From: Marinifilaceae bacterium
GTDB taxonomy: Bacteria > Bacteroidota > Bacteroidia > Bacteroidales > Marinifilaceae
DNA: 64,000 nt
Direction of reading: 5' to 3'
NCBI GenBank assembly: GCA_025210485.1
Contig: JAOARN010000133.1
Span: 1-64,000, forward strand
The position numbers and the translations under genes are program-made. Of the stretch, positions 45,945 to 55,488 are shown one piece after another. The notes under the pieces are model-generated. The model had not been told where the DNA came from and searched no databases. It saw nothing but the letters and a program-made list of their open reading frames with translations. Position 1 is the first letter of the stretch, and each line of letters starts with the position of its first letter.

Positions 45945-47726
45945 TTAAATTAATTCCATTTGTTTCATAAGAATACTGGCATTCATATTTTGGCTCACCC
46001 CATCTTTAATTTTATAATCGTATTTTATTTTCTCATTAATATGTTCTATTTCAAAACATTTGTTACTGAAATTATCAAGCATCTCATCACTAAGTTTACT
46101 TAATTCTAAATCATGTGTTGCTACGATTCCCGAAACAGGAAATTCTATTATCTTTTTTAGAAATTTATACGAACCATTCAATTTATCAAGCGAATTCGTT
46201 CCCTTTAGCATTTCGTCCAGTATTATAAAATTATTTTTATGCGATTCTAATTCAATCTTTAGCTGCTTAAGCCTTAAAAGTTCGGCATGAAAATATGATT
46301 TTCCTTCTGCTAAATTATCCGTTGTACGCATAGATGTAAATATATTGGCAATTTTAACTTCCATCTTTTCAGCACACACGACGCTTCCAGTTAATGCCAA
46401 AACATAATTAATACCAATGGCTCTTAAGAATGTTGATTTTCCAGCCATATTGGCACCTGTTATTATAACTATTTTATTATCCTTATCAATTTCAAAATTA
46501 TTTTTGACAACAATCTCAGAATCAATCATTGGATGGGCTAAATTCAAGGCTTTTATATACGTCTCATTCTCTATCAATTCAGGAAAGTTGAATTCCTGAT
46601 GATTAAATTTATAATTAGCAAAACTCATAAGCAGCTCGAACTCATAAATATTATTTATCCATTTCTCAAGATTGTCTTTATTAGCTAGTTTCCATTTCTC
46701 AAGCTTATTAGCACAAAAGATATCACGCATAAATAATCCATTTGCCGCTATTGACACTAATATATTTGATCTTTGATCCAAACTATCTAATATTTTATTA
46801 AGCTCTTTTATTTCCTTCGAGGCAATTTTATCATTAATCAAGTCTGCCTGAAGGTTAAGCAATAATTCAGAGCTAAATTTCTCCCTTTCAATTAGTTTGA
46901 AAATATCGGCATAAATTTTAGTAGTCTTACAATAATGGCTAAGATTTGCATGGATTTTATTTATTTTTTTTGTGTGAAAAATTGATATGGATAATTGGAT
47001 AAAGAAAAAAATCAGCCCAATCTGATAAGCTATAAGCCCTACTAGATATAAAACATAACTAAGTATAGAAACAGCACATATACAATAATATATGTTAATC
47101 TTAATATTTGATTCAGACTTTACCCATTTGAATATAGATTTATCATCTTGATTAATCAAATTAGAATTCCCACCAATAGCTCTTAACATATGACAAAAAT
47201 TTATTTTACTAGATAGTTCATCTATAGCTCTTTGTCTATTTGTTATACTTCGTTTTGAATTTAAACTATTAAGTAAATTTTGAGCCAGAAGCATATAAGC
47301 AGCTTTGGAGACTGTCCTATTAATTGCTTGAAATATAGAATTTTCACCAAATATATCTAAATCTAAAGCATACTTGTGTCTAGAATCTAAGAATTCACTT
47401 CCTGTTTTTAAACTACTAAAATTATTATTCTTATAGTCTATCTCTGTTTGCTGAATATTTATTAGTTCTTTATTTATGTTTAATTTACTTAATAGTTTTT
47501 GCTCTAATTTGAAAATTACAAGAAAAACAATAGATAAGCCAAAAGAAACATATAAAAGACTATAATTTTCTGTAATTAAAAATCTATAGAAAAAGTAAGA
47601 TATAGAACAAAATATAATTAATTTTCCAAAGCTATACAGGTTACGATTAAATTTCATTTTTCGTAATTTTTGCGATAGCTGACTTATATTAGTTTTGTAG
47701 AAATCAATAAGTTCAGATTTATTCAT
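45945..47726 (-). CDS. Membrane-embedded MutS-family ATPase
   Basis: A 593-residue MutS homologue with predicted membrane helices near the N-terminus (about 30-70) and in the middle (about 205-245), and no mismatch-recognition domain I. The C-terminal ATPase carries Walker A TGANMAGKSTFLRAIG, the ST-motif SMRTTDNLAEGKSYF, Walker B ILDEMLKGTN and the ATHDLEL His motif. The clamp/lever region (about 90-400) is recognisable only loosely. Function unknown; it is not canonical MutS or MutS2. Confidence 0.82.
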   Translation of the reverse strand: MNKSELIDFYKTNISQLSQKLRKMKFNRNLYSFGKLIIFCSISYFFYRFLITENYSLLYVSFGLSIVFLVIFKLEQKLLSKLNINKELINIQQTEIDYKNNNFSSLKTGSEFLDSRHKYALDLDIFGENSIFQAINRTVSKAAYMLLAQNLLNSLNSKRSITNRQRAIDELSSKINFCHMLRAIGGNSNLINQDDKSIFKWVKSESNIKINIYYCICAVSILSYVLYLVGLIAYQIGLIFFFIQLSISIFHTKKINKIHANLSHYCKTTKIYADIFKLIEREKFSSELLLNLQADLINDKIASKEIKELNKILDSLDQRSNILVSIAANGLFMRDIFCANKLEKWKLANKDNLEKWINNIYEFELLMSFANYKFNHQEFNFPELIENETYIKALNLAHPMIDSEIVVKNNFEIDKDNKIVIITGANMAGKSTFLRAIGINYVLALTGSVVCAEKMEVKIANIFTSMRTTDNLAEGKSYFHAELLRLKQLKIELESHKNNFIILDEMLKGTNSLDKLNGSYKFLKKIIEFPVSGIVATHDLELSKLSDEMLDNFSNKCFEIEHINEKIKYDYKIKDGVSQNMNASILMKQMELI

Positions 47727-48231
47727 CGTTTTTTTAATTTATTTATATTTTAAATATCCTTGGCGAAAATACATAAAATATTAAGCTGAGCTTTTTAATC
47801 TCAATATTTTATTTTTGCCATATATAATAGATAGCATATATTAAACTTAAATCTTGATTTTTTTCATGAAATTAACTAATTGTTTTCGCCAATTAAATTT
47901 GTTTGCTTTAAGAAAATTATATGTGATTTTAATAAAACATAATGAGAACAAATTGCGCTATGGTATATGGAGTTCTAATTTCTTTATTTAATCTATTTGA
48001 CAGAGTCTTCATTTAGTTCCTTAAATTCTGTTGTAATCAAATGCAAGCACGAAGACATGTTTAATATTATATAAAATTAGCTATATTAAATTTTTCAATT
48101 TTGACATATTCCTGTAGATTTACTCAAACAAAAAGTAATAAAAAAATATGGCTTATTAAATGAATTTATAAATAAAGCTGAGTTTTTATTTTCTATACAT
48201 TATTTGAGTATTAGTAAAAATCAACTAAAAA
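47727..48231. other. Intergenic region before mnmA
   Basis: About 505 nt without a supported gene, RNA or clear promoter box. Nothing recognised in it. Confidence 0.5.
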
Positions 48232-49302
48232 ATGTCAAAAAAAAGAATAGTTTTAGGAATGAGTGGTGGGGTGGATTCTTCAGTTGCTGCAATTTTACTT
48301 CAAAAGGAAGATTATGATATTATTGGAGTATCTTTATGGATTTACAATCAAGGGGAAGAACAAATTCCAGATTCATTAATAGAAGCTCAAGAATTAGCGA
48401 GAAGTTTAGGTATCGAACATCATATAGTTGACATTAGAGATCGAATAGAGAAAACAGTGATTAAATATTTCGAATCTGAATATTTACAGGGACGAACACC
48501 CACTGCTTGTATCAAATGTAATTCAGAAATAAAATGGACTGTATTAAACGAAATGGCTATAAAACATAATTGCGCTGGGATTGCCACTGGTCATTATATA
48601 AACATAAATAAAGTAGATGGAACTTACTATATACATAAAGCTGTTGATGAGATAAAAGATCAGTCATATTTTATGTGGAATTTAAGTCAGGCGAAATTAG
48701 CAAAAATGATTACTCCCTTAGGTTCATACTCAAAAAAAGAAATTAAGCAATTGGCTATTGATTTTGGAATTGAATCAATAGCTAAGAAAAAAGAGAGCAT
48801 GGGAGTTTGCTTTTTAAAGGGGCAAAATTATAGAGATTTTTTACTCAAACGAAACAAGAACAATCAAGCTGCTTTCAATCAAGGTAATGTTTATGACCAA
48901 ACTGGCAATCTACTAGGTAAACACACAGGTTTTATAAATTACACTATTGGTCAGAAGAAAGGTTTTGTTTTTGACAATACAAACAAACTTGCTGTCAAAA
49001 AAATAGATGCAAATTCAAATAGCATCTACTTAAGTGATAATGAGGAGTTATATACTAAAAAAATTAATGTTTCTTCTTATTTTTTTCATAATATAGAAGA
49101 TATCAAACTAGCTAATATATCTACTGTGGTTAGAGGTTTTGGCTGGAATCCCGAAGCTTATTCGAAAATTGAAATTATCGACTCAAATAATTTAGTTGTG
49201 AGATTAGATAATCCTGCTTGGGCAATATCTCCAGGTCAACCAGTTGTTTTTTATATCAATGATAGACTAATCGGAGGAGGAGTTGCAGAATTTTCGTACT
49301 GA
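48232..49302 (+). CDS. mnmA: tRNA-uridine 2-sulfurtransferase
   Basis: Thiolates U34 of tRNA-Glu, -Gln and -Lys. The 356-residue protein has the PP-loop GMSGGVDSS (9-17), the catalytic Cys in TACIKCNSEIKW and the second Cys in MGVCFLKG, both needed for persulfide chemistry, then the C-terminal barrel starting YTIGQKKGF. Length normal. Single gene. Confidence 0.96.
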   Translation: MSKKRIVLGMSGGVDSSVAAILLQKEDYDIIGVSLWIYNQGEEQIPDSLIEAQELARSLGIEHHIVDIRDRIEKTVIKYFESEYLQGRTPTACIKCNSEIKWTVLNEMAIKHNCAGIATGHYININKVDGTYYIHKAVDEIKDQSYFMWNLSQAKLAKMITPLGSYSKKEIKQLAIDFGIESIAKKKESMGVCFLKGQNYRDFLLKRNKNNQAAFNQGNVYDQTGNLLGKHTGFINYTIGQKKGFVFDNTNKLAVKKIDANSNSIYLSDNEELYTKKINVSSYFFHNIEDIKLANISTVVRGFGWNPEAYSKIEIIDSNNLVVRLDNPAWAISPGQPVVFYINDRLIGGGVAEFSY

Positions 49303-49352
49303 TTTTTGATTTGTTTCTGAATATTGTTCTTTAGCATAATATGTTTTTTTTA

Positions 49353-49382
49353 TTTGTAGTTTAACAAATTGTAGTATTTTTG
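49353..49382 (+). promoter_or_regulatory. Promoter of mltG
   Basis: TTTG (49353-49356), 18 nt, TATTTTTG (49375-49382). The start site near 49390 gives a leader of about 58 nt. Confidence 0.6.
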
Positions 49383-49447
49383 AGCCAATTATAAATTTTT
49401 GTAATTAGGATATAATTATAGCTTTTTGATAATAATTAATTTAGAAT

Positions 49448-50485
49448 ATGAAAAAGAGAGGACTTATTTTATCTATATCATTTTGTATTATTTTATCTGC
49501 ATTTGCATTAATAGGTCATAGTTTTTACACAATGATATTTGTGGACAATACAAAACCTGGATTTAAGACTGCTGAAATATACATTCCGACAGATTCAAAT
49601 ATGGAAGATGTACTAATTTTGCTTAAAAACAAAGATATAATCAAGGATATAAGCAGTTTAGAATGGGTTATGAATAAAAAGAAATATCATAAACTAGTCA
49701 AATCGGGACGATATATTTTAAAAGAAAAAATGTCCAATAATGGAATTGTAAATTTGCTTAGATCTGGTTCTCAAACATCTGTTAATTTCACATTTAATAA
49801 TACTCGGACATTATCAGAATTTTGTGACAAAGTTGCTTCTCAGCTAGAATTCGATTCCGAAAGTCTAATGATATATCTAAAAAGCAAAGAAACACAAGAG
49901 AAGTATGGTTTTAATTCTCAAAATATAATATCCTTATTCATCCCAAACACATATAAATTATATTGGGATATTAGTATTGATAGTTTTGTTGAGAAGATGT
50001 ATAAAGAATATAGAAAATTTTGGAATGACCAAAGAATGAAAACAGCAAAACAGCTTGGATTAAGTTTTCAAGAAGTATCCACTCTAGCATCAATTGTTGA
50101 TGCTGAAACTAATTATAATCCTGAAAAAGCAATTGTTGCAGGTGTTTATATTAATAGATTAAAGAAAGGAAGAAGATTGGAGGCAGATCCAACTTTAAAA
50201 TTTGCTGTAGGGGACTTCTCCATCAAAAGAGTTTTAAATAAACATAAAGAAGTAGATTCACCATACAATACCTATAAAAATGCAGGTTTACCCCCAGGAC
50301 CAATAAGACAGGCGTCTGTAAAAGGAATAGATGCTGTACTAAACTATAAAAAGCATAGTTATTATTACTTTTGTGCAAGTCCTAAATTTGATGGCACACA
50401 TATTTTCGCAAGAAGTTTGCGTGAACATAATAATAACGCAATAAAATACAGAAGAGAATTAAATAAAAAAGGAATTAGAAAATAA
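49448..50485 (+). CDS. mltG: Endolytic transglycosylase MltG
   Basis: Membrane-anchored lytic transglycosylase that ends growing glycan strands. The 345-residue protein has an N-terminal membrane helix (about 7-29) and the YceG/MltG catalytic core with the essential Glu in IVDAETNYNPE, then GVYINRLKKGRRLEADPT, SPYNTYKNAGLPPGPI and the C-terminal YYYFCASPKFDGTHIFA. Length normal. Confidence 0.95.
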   Translation: MKKRGLILSISFCIILSAFALIGHSFYTMIFVDNTKPGFKTAEIYIPTDSNMEDVLILLKNKDIIKDISSLEWVMNKKKYHKLVKSGRYILKEKMSNNGIVNLLRSGSQTSVNFTFNNTRTLSEFCDKVASQLEFDSESLMIYLKSKETQEKYGFNSQNIISLFIPNTYKLYWDISIDSFVEKMYKEYRKFWNDQRMKTAKQLGLSFQEVSTLASIVDAETNYNPEKAIVAGVYINRLKKGRRLEADPTLKFAVGDFSIKRVLNKHKEVDSPYNTYKNAGLPPGPIRQASVKGIDAVLNYKKHSYYYFCASPKFDGTHIFARSLREHNNNAIKYRRELNKKGIRK

Positions 50486-50499
50486 ACAAAACAATGATA

Positions 50500-50534
50500 A
50501 AAAAGCTCAAATAATATTATTTATTTGAGCTTTT
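50500..50534. terminator. Terminator between mltG and murB
   Basis: AAAAGCTCAAATAA pairs exactly with TTATTTGAGCTTTT across a 7-nt loop, placed between two convergent genes. Confidence 0.88.
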
Positions 50535-50546
50535 CTCAATTAAGAA

Positions 50547-51563
50547 TTAAATCGAAATAACTTCTTGCTCTAACATAATGCCAAATTCAAATAAAACAGA
50601 TTTCTTTATTTTATTTGAAAACACAACAATTTCATCACCCTTTGCATTATTGTAATTTATTATAATTAATGCTTGATCCTTATGAACACCAACATTGTTT
50701 TCGATTACACCCTTCCAATTACATTTCTCAACTAACCAACCAGCAGGAATCTTATATTCCGAATTTTCTAATTCATAGTATTTTATATCAGGAAATTTCG
50801 CTTTTAGTTTTTCAAACTTATTAGCATTAATAATAGGATTTTTATAGAAGCTTCCTGCGTTTGGAAGTAATTTAGGATCTGGTATTTTAGACTCTCTTAT
50901 TTTTATTATGCTTTTTCTGATATTAGCCAAATTTATTTTTGAATGGTTCTTTCTTAATTCATTTTCAACATTTCCATAAGATAAATTATACTCATGTTTT
51001 TTATTTAATCTGAAGTAAACAAAACAAACTACAAATTCATTTTTAAAACTATTTTTAAATATACTATCTCTATATCCAAATTCGCATTCATCATTTGAAA
51101 GAGACAGTTCTTGCCCATTTTCAATAAGAACTCCTTCTACAAGTTCAATATTATCTTTGGCTTCAACTCCGTATGCACCAATATTTTGTACGGGTGTTGC
51201 GCCAACCACACCTGGTATGGCAGATAAATTTTCAATACCTTGATAGTTCTTTTCAACTGCCCAGTTTACAAATTCGTCCCAATTCTCATTTGCTCCGACT
51301 TTAACATAAACATGTTCTTGTGTTTCCTTAACTATTTCAATCCCTTTGATATTAGGATGAATCACAAGGCCATCAAAATTCTCGGTAAACAATATATTAC
51401 TACCTCCTCCAAGTATAAAAAACTTAGATTCTATTAGATTGTTCTTTTTGATTAGTTCGATTAATTCGTCGGTATTTTCGAATTGGAAATAGAATTTACA
51501 ATTAGCATCTATTCCAAAACTATTAAATTTTTTTAGGTTGAAGTTTTCTTCTAGTCTTGGCAT
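50547..51563 (-). CDS. murB: UDP-N-acetylenolpyruvoylglucosamine reductase
   Basis: Reduces UDP-GlcNAc-enolpyruvate to UDP-MurNAc with NADPH and FAD. The 338-residue protein belongs to the longer type I MurB form. FAD-binding motifs are ILGGGSNILF and GIENLSAIPGVVGATPVQNIGAYG; the catalytic Ser is in NAGSFYKNPI, and the C-terminal region ends with the GVHKDQALIIIN motif. Single gene with its own -7 box. Confidence 0.96.
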   Translation of the reverse strand: MPRLEENFNLKKFNSFGIDANCKFYFQFENTDELIELIKKNNLIESKFFILGGGSNILFTENFDGLVIHPNIKGIEIVKETQEHVYVKVGANENWDEFVNWAVEKNYQGIENLSAIPGVVGATPVQNIGAYGVEAKDNIELVEGVLIENGQELSLSNDECEFGYRDSIFKNSFKNEFVVCFVYFRLNKKHEYNLSYGNVENELRKNHSKINLANIRKSIIKIRESKIPDPKLLPNAGSFYKNPIINANKFEKLKAKFPDIKYYELENSEYKIPAGWLVEKCNWKGVIENNVGVHKDQALIIINYNNAKGDEIVVFSNKIKKSVLFEFGIMLEQEVISI

Positions 51564-52049
51564 TTTATTTTCTTTAAAAATCTGATTGCAAATATATAAA
51601 GCTTTTTAATATAATTCGCCTGAACGAATAAAATGAAAATTTTTAAAAATAAAAATTTATTATATTATTCAAATCTTGAAATATTTACTTCTAGATGAAA
51701 AATAAAAGCAATTGGAATTAACTATTTAAGATATATCACAAACTATAAAATAGGCGAATCTTTCATTCTAAACAATTTTGAAAGTCAAGATTTCAAAATC
51801 TAAGCCTTAAAACAAGTAATATTAGAACATCATAGTTTACATGCTTAATATCTTACATAAAAACTATTAATTAGCCTATTCCAAGCAATAAAAATAATTC
51901 GTAATAAAAAAATTCAAAAAGAATATATGATTTACAGAAACAGCAATATATAAATCATAACTAATATATATACTGCTGTATTTCTTAGGATAATTCACAA
52001 ATAAATTGGTGTTTTTATTCACTAAATCATCATTTCTCAACTAATACTG
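51564..52049. other. Intergenic region between murB and threonine aldolase gene
   Basis: No gene. It carries the murB -7 box and an imperfect hairpin around 51937-51985 (GAAACAGCAATATATA against TATATACTGCTGTATTTC). Confidence 0.5.
51590..51597 (-). promoter_or_regulatory. -7 box of murB
   Basis: CAAATATA on + is TATATTTG on -, 27 nt upstream of the murB ATG at 51563. No clear -33 TTG. Confidence 0.5.
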
Positions 52050-53075
52050 TTAAGCTAGTTCTTTCTGCAATAAATTAGCAAAATTTATTATGTCTTCCTC
52101 TTTTGTATCAAAAGAACATAACCATCTCACTTCTGATTTTTCCTCATCCCATACCCAGAAGAAATATTCTTTTTGTAGTTTTTTAATTGACTCTTTTGGT
52201 ATAATAGCCCAAATGCCATTGGACTCGACATTTTGGGTAATCTGTATTTTATCTAAATGAGATATCTTTTCTTCCAACATTTTAGCCATTTTGTTGGAAT
52301 GTTGAGCTGTCTTAATCCATAAATCATCTTTTAATAATGCTAAAAATTGACAACTTATAAATCTCATTTTTGAACTAAGTTGATTCAATTGCTTTCTGTA
52401 AAATAATGCTTTTTCAGCCAAATCTTTATTAAAAAACAAAGCTGCCTCTCCAAACATTAATCCATTTTTAGTTCCTCCAAAACTTAACATATCAACACCC
52501 GAGTCTACAATCATTGCCCTCAATTCTTCTTTAGTTTTAACAGCATTAGCTATCCTTGCTCCGTCAACATGTACATACATGCTATTTTGATGAGCAAAAT
52601 CGCAAAGAGTCTTAATCTCCTGAGCTGTGTATACTGTTCCCAATTCGGTACATTGCGATATTGATATTACCTTTGGTTGTGAATGATGATGACTACCCAC
52701 AACATGCATCATTGGTTTTATTTGATCCACCGTGATTTTCCCATTACTTGTTTCTATAGTGCTTATACGACAGTTTGCAGACTTTTCAATTGCACCACAT
52801 TCATCAACATATATATGAGAGCTACTTGCTGAGATAACAGAATGATAGGAGTCAACCATACAGGTTATGCCTAAGGCATTGGCTCCTGTCCCATTGAAGC
52901 ATAAAAAAACATCCAATTCTGTATCGAATAGTTTTTGAAATTCAAGCTCAAGCTTCTTGGTGAAAACATCATCTCCATATGCCAGCTCATGCTCCTGATT
53001 CGCTGAATTTAACGCTTCCATTATCTCAGGTAGAACACCCGAGAAGTTATCACTTCCAAATCCTCTTTTTGCCAT
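52050..53075 (-). CDS. Low-specificity L-threonine aldolase-like enzyme
   Basis: PLP enzyme that cleaves threonine/allo-threonine to glycine and acetaldehyde. The 341-residue protein starts KRGFGSDNFSGVLPEIMEAL and has VFLCFNGTGANALG, HVDGARIANA and the Schiff-base Lys in MLSFGGTKNGLMFGEA. The active-site region is complete. Stereospecificity cannot be told from sequence. Single gene. Confidence 0.92.
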   Translation of the reverse strand: MAKRGFGSDNFSGVLPEIMEALNSANQEHELAYGDDVFTKKLELEFQKLFDTELDVFLCFNGTGANALGITCMVDSYHSVISASSSHIYVDECGAIEKSANCRISTIETSNGKITVDQIKPMMHVVGSHHHSQPKVISISQCTELGTVYTAQEIKTLCDFAHQNSMYVHVDGARIANAVKTKEELRAMIVDSGVDMLSFGGTKNGLMFGEAALFFNKDLAEKALFYRKQLNQLSSKMRFISCQFLALLKDDLWIKTAQHSNKMAKMLEEKISHLDKIQITQNVESNGIWAIIPKESIKKLQKEYFFWVWDEEKSEVRWLCSFDTKEEDIINFANLLQKELA

Positions 53076-53295
53076 AGTATTTTAATATTTGCGTGTATTA
53101 TGATAATTTCATTGTTAGGTTTAGAACAATGAAATTTTATTATGATTTTTTATACTTAAATAGATGAGTGTAAATTTAACAAAATACTAGATTCATCATA
53201 TATATTTATTTCGATATTTATATTATGGTCATATATATTAAAGAAAAAAAGTGATAAATTAGAGATAATTATAAAACTAAATTCAATAATACGCC

Positions 53296-54447
53296 ATGTT
53301 AAATATTGCACTATTTGGTCCTCCAGGAGCTGGAAAAGGCACACAAGCACAAAACATAATCGAAAAATATAATTTATTCTACATTTCAACAGGAGAAATA
53401 CTCAGACGAGAGATCCAAAGAGAAACAGAACTAGGCTTAAAGGCTCAAAATATAATATCTTCTGGAGGTCTTGTCTCTGACGAAATAATTGTTCAAATTA
53501 TAGAAAACACAATTACTCAAAACCCTAAAGCAAATGGATTTTTGTTTGATGGTTTTCCAAGAACTTATATTCAGGCATATATACTTGAGGGTTTAATGAT
53601 AAAATTAAACACAAAATTAAATTTACTGATAAATCTTGAAACCCCTGAATCTGTTTCCTTACAAAGACTATTGCTCCGAGGCAAGTCGTCAGGAAGAATG
53701 GATGATAATAGTCAGGTAATAAAACATAGGCTCGAAGAATACCGCAACAAGACGGTTCCAGTTATTGATTTTTATAAAAACAAGGGGGTTTACAAAGCTG
53801 TGGATGGTTCACAGACGATTAAAAATGTTCAAATACAATTAGAGGAATTAATAAAAGCAGAACAGAAAAATATTTTATATAATGTTGTACTGATGGGTTA
53901 TCCTGGTTCAGGAAGAGGGTCACAAGGGATAAAATTAGCAAAAAAATATGGTCTGGAATATATTGCAACTGGGCAAATGCTTGACCAGGAAATTAAAAAG
54001 GATAGTCAGCTAGGTAAGCAAATTAAGATATTATATGAAAATGGAGAATTGGTTCCTGACGAGATAGTTGTGAAACTGATTGAGAAAAAAATATCCGAAA
54101 ATCAAAATAAAAAAGGTTTTGTTTTTAAAGGATTTCCACGAACACTAGTTCAATCATACATTCTTGATGGATTATTACAAAAATTTAATTCAGGGATTTC
54201 AAAAATAATTTTGTTAAATGTGCCTAATTTAAAACTCATAGATAGATTAGCTAAACGTAGCAAAACAGACCGATGTATGCCCTATGATACAGATACTTCC
54301 AAAATTGTAAAAAGATTTCAGGAACACGAGGAAAAAACACTACCTGTAATAAGGAAATATCTAGAATACAGCATATTTAGCGAAATAGATGGGGATGCGA
54401 ATCAAGACGAAGTATTTGAAAATTTAGAAAAAGTAATAGATTTATAA
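53296..54447 (+). CDS. adk: Tandem-fused double adenylate kinase
   Basis: Two adenylate-kinase domains in one 383-residue chain (about 1-190 and 195-383), with no HPRT or other domain. Domain 1 is complete: P-loop GPPGAGKGTQ with K14, STG...LR with R37, FDGFPRT with D85 and R89, and a short LID with R128/R134. Domain 2 keeps the fold pattern but has R207 in place of the P-loop Lys (GYPGSGRGSQ), D230 in place of R37, and K278 in place of D85 (FKGFPRT). Domain 1 should convert ATP + AMP to 2 ADP; domain 2 is probably inactive or altered. The reading frame is continuous. Elsewhere in Bacteroidota adk is single or fused to hpt. Confidence 0.92.
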   Translation: MLNIALFGPPGAGKGTQAQNIIEKYNLFYISTGEILRREIQRETELGLKAQNIISSGGLVSDEIIVQIIENTITQNPKANGFLFDGFPRTYIQAYILEGLMIKLNTKLNLLINLETPESVSLQRLLLRGKSSGRMDDNSQVIKHRLEEYRNKTVPVIDFYKNKGVYKAVDGSQTIKNVQIQLEELIKAEQKNILYNVVLMGYPGSGRGSQGIKLAKKYGLEYIATGQMLDQEIKKDSQLGKQIKILYENGELVPDEIVVKLIEKKISENQNKKGFVFKGFPRTLVQSYILDGLLQKFNSGISKIILLNVPNLKLIDRLAKRSKTDRCMPYDTDTSKIVKRFQEHEEKTLPVIRKYLEYSIFSEIDGDANQDEVFENLEKVIDL

Positions 54448-54552
54448 TTATGTATATTACATTGATTACATAATATTAATCATTAATGTCTCTGCTTCTA
54501 TTTTCTCTATATTGTTTTGCATTTTTTTAAGATTTGAAACAAAAAAGATGAT

Positions 54553-54560
54553 TAATTTTG
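54553..54560 (+). promoter_or_regulatory. -7 box before serine acetyltransferase gene
   Basis: TAATTTTG matches TAnnTTTG; TTTG lies at 54533-54536, 16 nt upstream, a little closer than usual. The leader to the ATG at 54640 is about 72 nt. No T-box or SAM riboswitch pattern was recognised. Confidence 0.5.
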
Positions 54561-54639
54561 CTTACATGATTACCAAAATAATCACACACAAAATTAATTA
54601 TATAAGTGATACACTTATCAATATAAATATTCTCAACTA

Positions 54640-55476
54640 ATGAATAAATTCGAAGATACAATACTGAGACTTAATTCGATCAGAATGAATTTCGATATTG
54701 AGGTTCCGCATAAAGATATAGCGATAGAATTTACAGATACCGTAATTGATATTCTTTTTCCTGTTTTTGCAAAATATAAACACAAGGAATGTAATCAAGA
54801 ATTCTTATTTATAAATTTAGAATCCTTGTTAAGAAAACTTCTCAGTCCTTTCAAAGATAAGTTAACTAGTTCGGTTTCCGATATTTGTGACAGATTCGTT
54901 TCTGCACTTCCCGATGTATACTCGATGTTGATCAAGGATGCAACTGCAATAAAAAACTTTGACCCTGCGGCTACTAACGAGGCGGAAGTCATTATTGCCT
55001 ATCCTGGATTCTGGGCAATTGCCGTATATCGGATTTCTCACATACTGCATAATATGAATATCCCGATTGTGCCTAGATTAATTAGTGAATACGCCCATTC
55101 AAAAACAGGAATAGATATTCATCCTGGAGCTAAAATTGGAGAAAACTTTTTTATAGATCATGGTACTGGTGTTGTGATTGGAGAAACATGCGTAATCAAA
55201 AATAATGTAAAAATTTATCAGGGAGTTACCCTTGGCGCTTTGCAAGTAAGCAAGGATTTGCAAAATGTAAAAAGACATCCCACTGTTGAAGATAATGTAA
55301 TTATATATTCAAATGCTACCATACTTGGTGGGAAAACTATTATTGGACACGATTCTATTATAGGAGGTAATACTTGGCTTACATCTAGCGTAGATGCCAA
55401 CTCTTTGGTTTATCATTCTAATAAACAAAAAATTAGAACCAATAAACCTGAAAAGAATTTAGACTTTCAAATTTAA
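54640..55476 (+). CDS. Serine O-acetyltransferase
   Basis: Acetylates L-serine for cysteine synthesis. The 278-residue protein has an N-terminal helical domain (about 1-150) and a left-handed beta-helix of hexapeptide repeats with HPGAKIGENFFIDHGTGVVIGE and IYQGVTLGA, including the catalytic His in IDHGTG. The long N-terminus is as in Bacteroidota EpsC/CysE types. The cysteine synthase gene follows 12 nt behind, so the pair forms one operon and a possible enzyme complex. The tail ends NLDFQI, consistent with a C-terminal Ile that docks in CysK. Confidence 0.95.
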   Translation: MNKFEDTILRLNSIRMNFDIEVPHKDIAIEFTDTVIDILFPVFAKYKHKECNQEFLFINLESLLRKLLSPFKDKLTSSVSDICDRFVSALPDVYSMLIKDATAIKNFDPAATNEAEVIIAYPGFWAIAVYRISHILHNMNIPIVPRLISEYAHSKTGIDIHPGAKIGENFFIDHGTGVVIGETCVIKNNVKIYQGVTLGALQVSKDLQNVKRHPTVEDNVIIYSNATILGGKTIIGHDSIIGGNTWLTSSVDANSLVYHSNKQKIRTNKPEKNLDFQI

Positions 55477-55488
55477 AATACTTTAGAT

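Noticed and set aside
54561-54639. T-box or SAM riboswitch before the cysteine genes
   Set aside because: The leader of about 72 nt is AT-rich and shows no conserved stem or T-box sequence.
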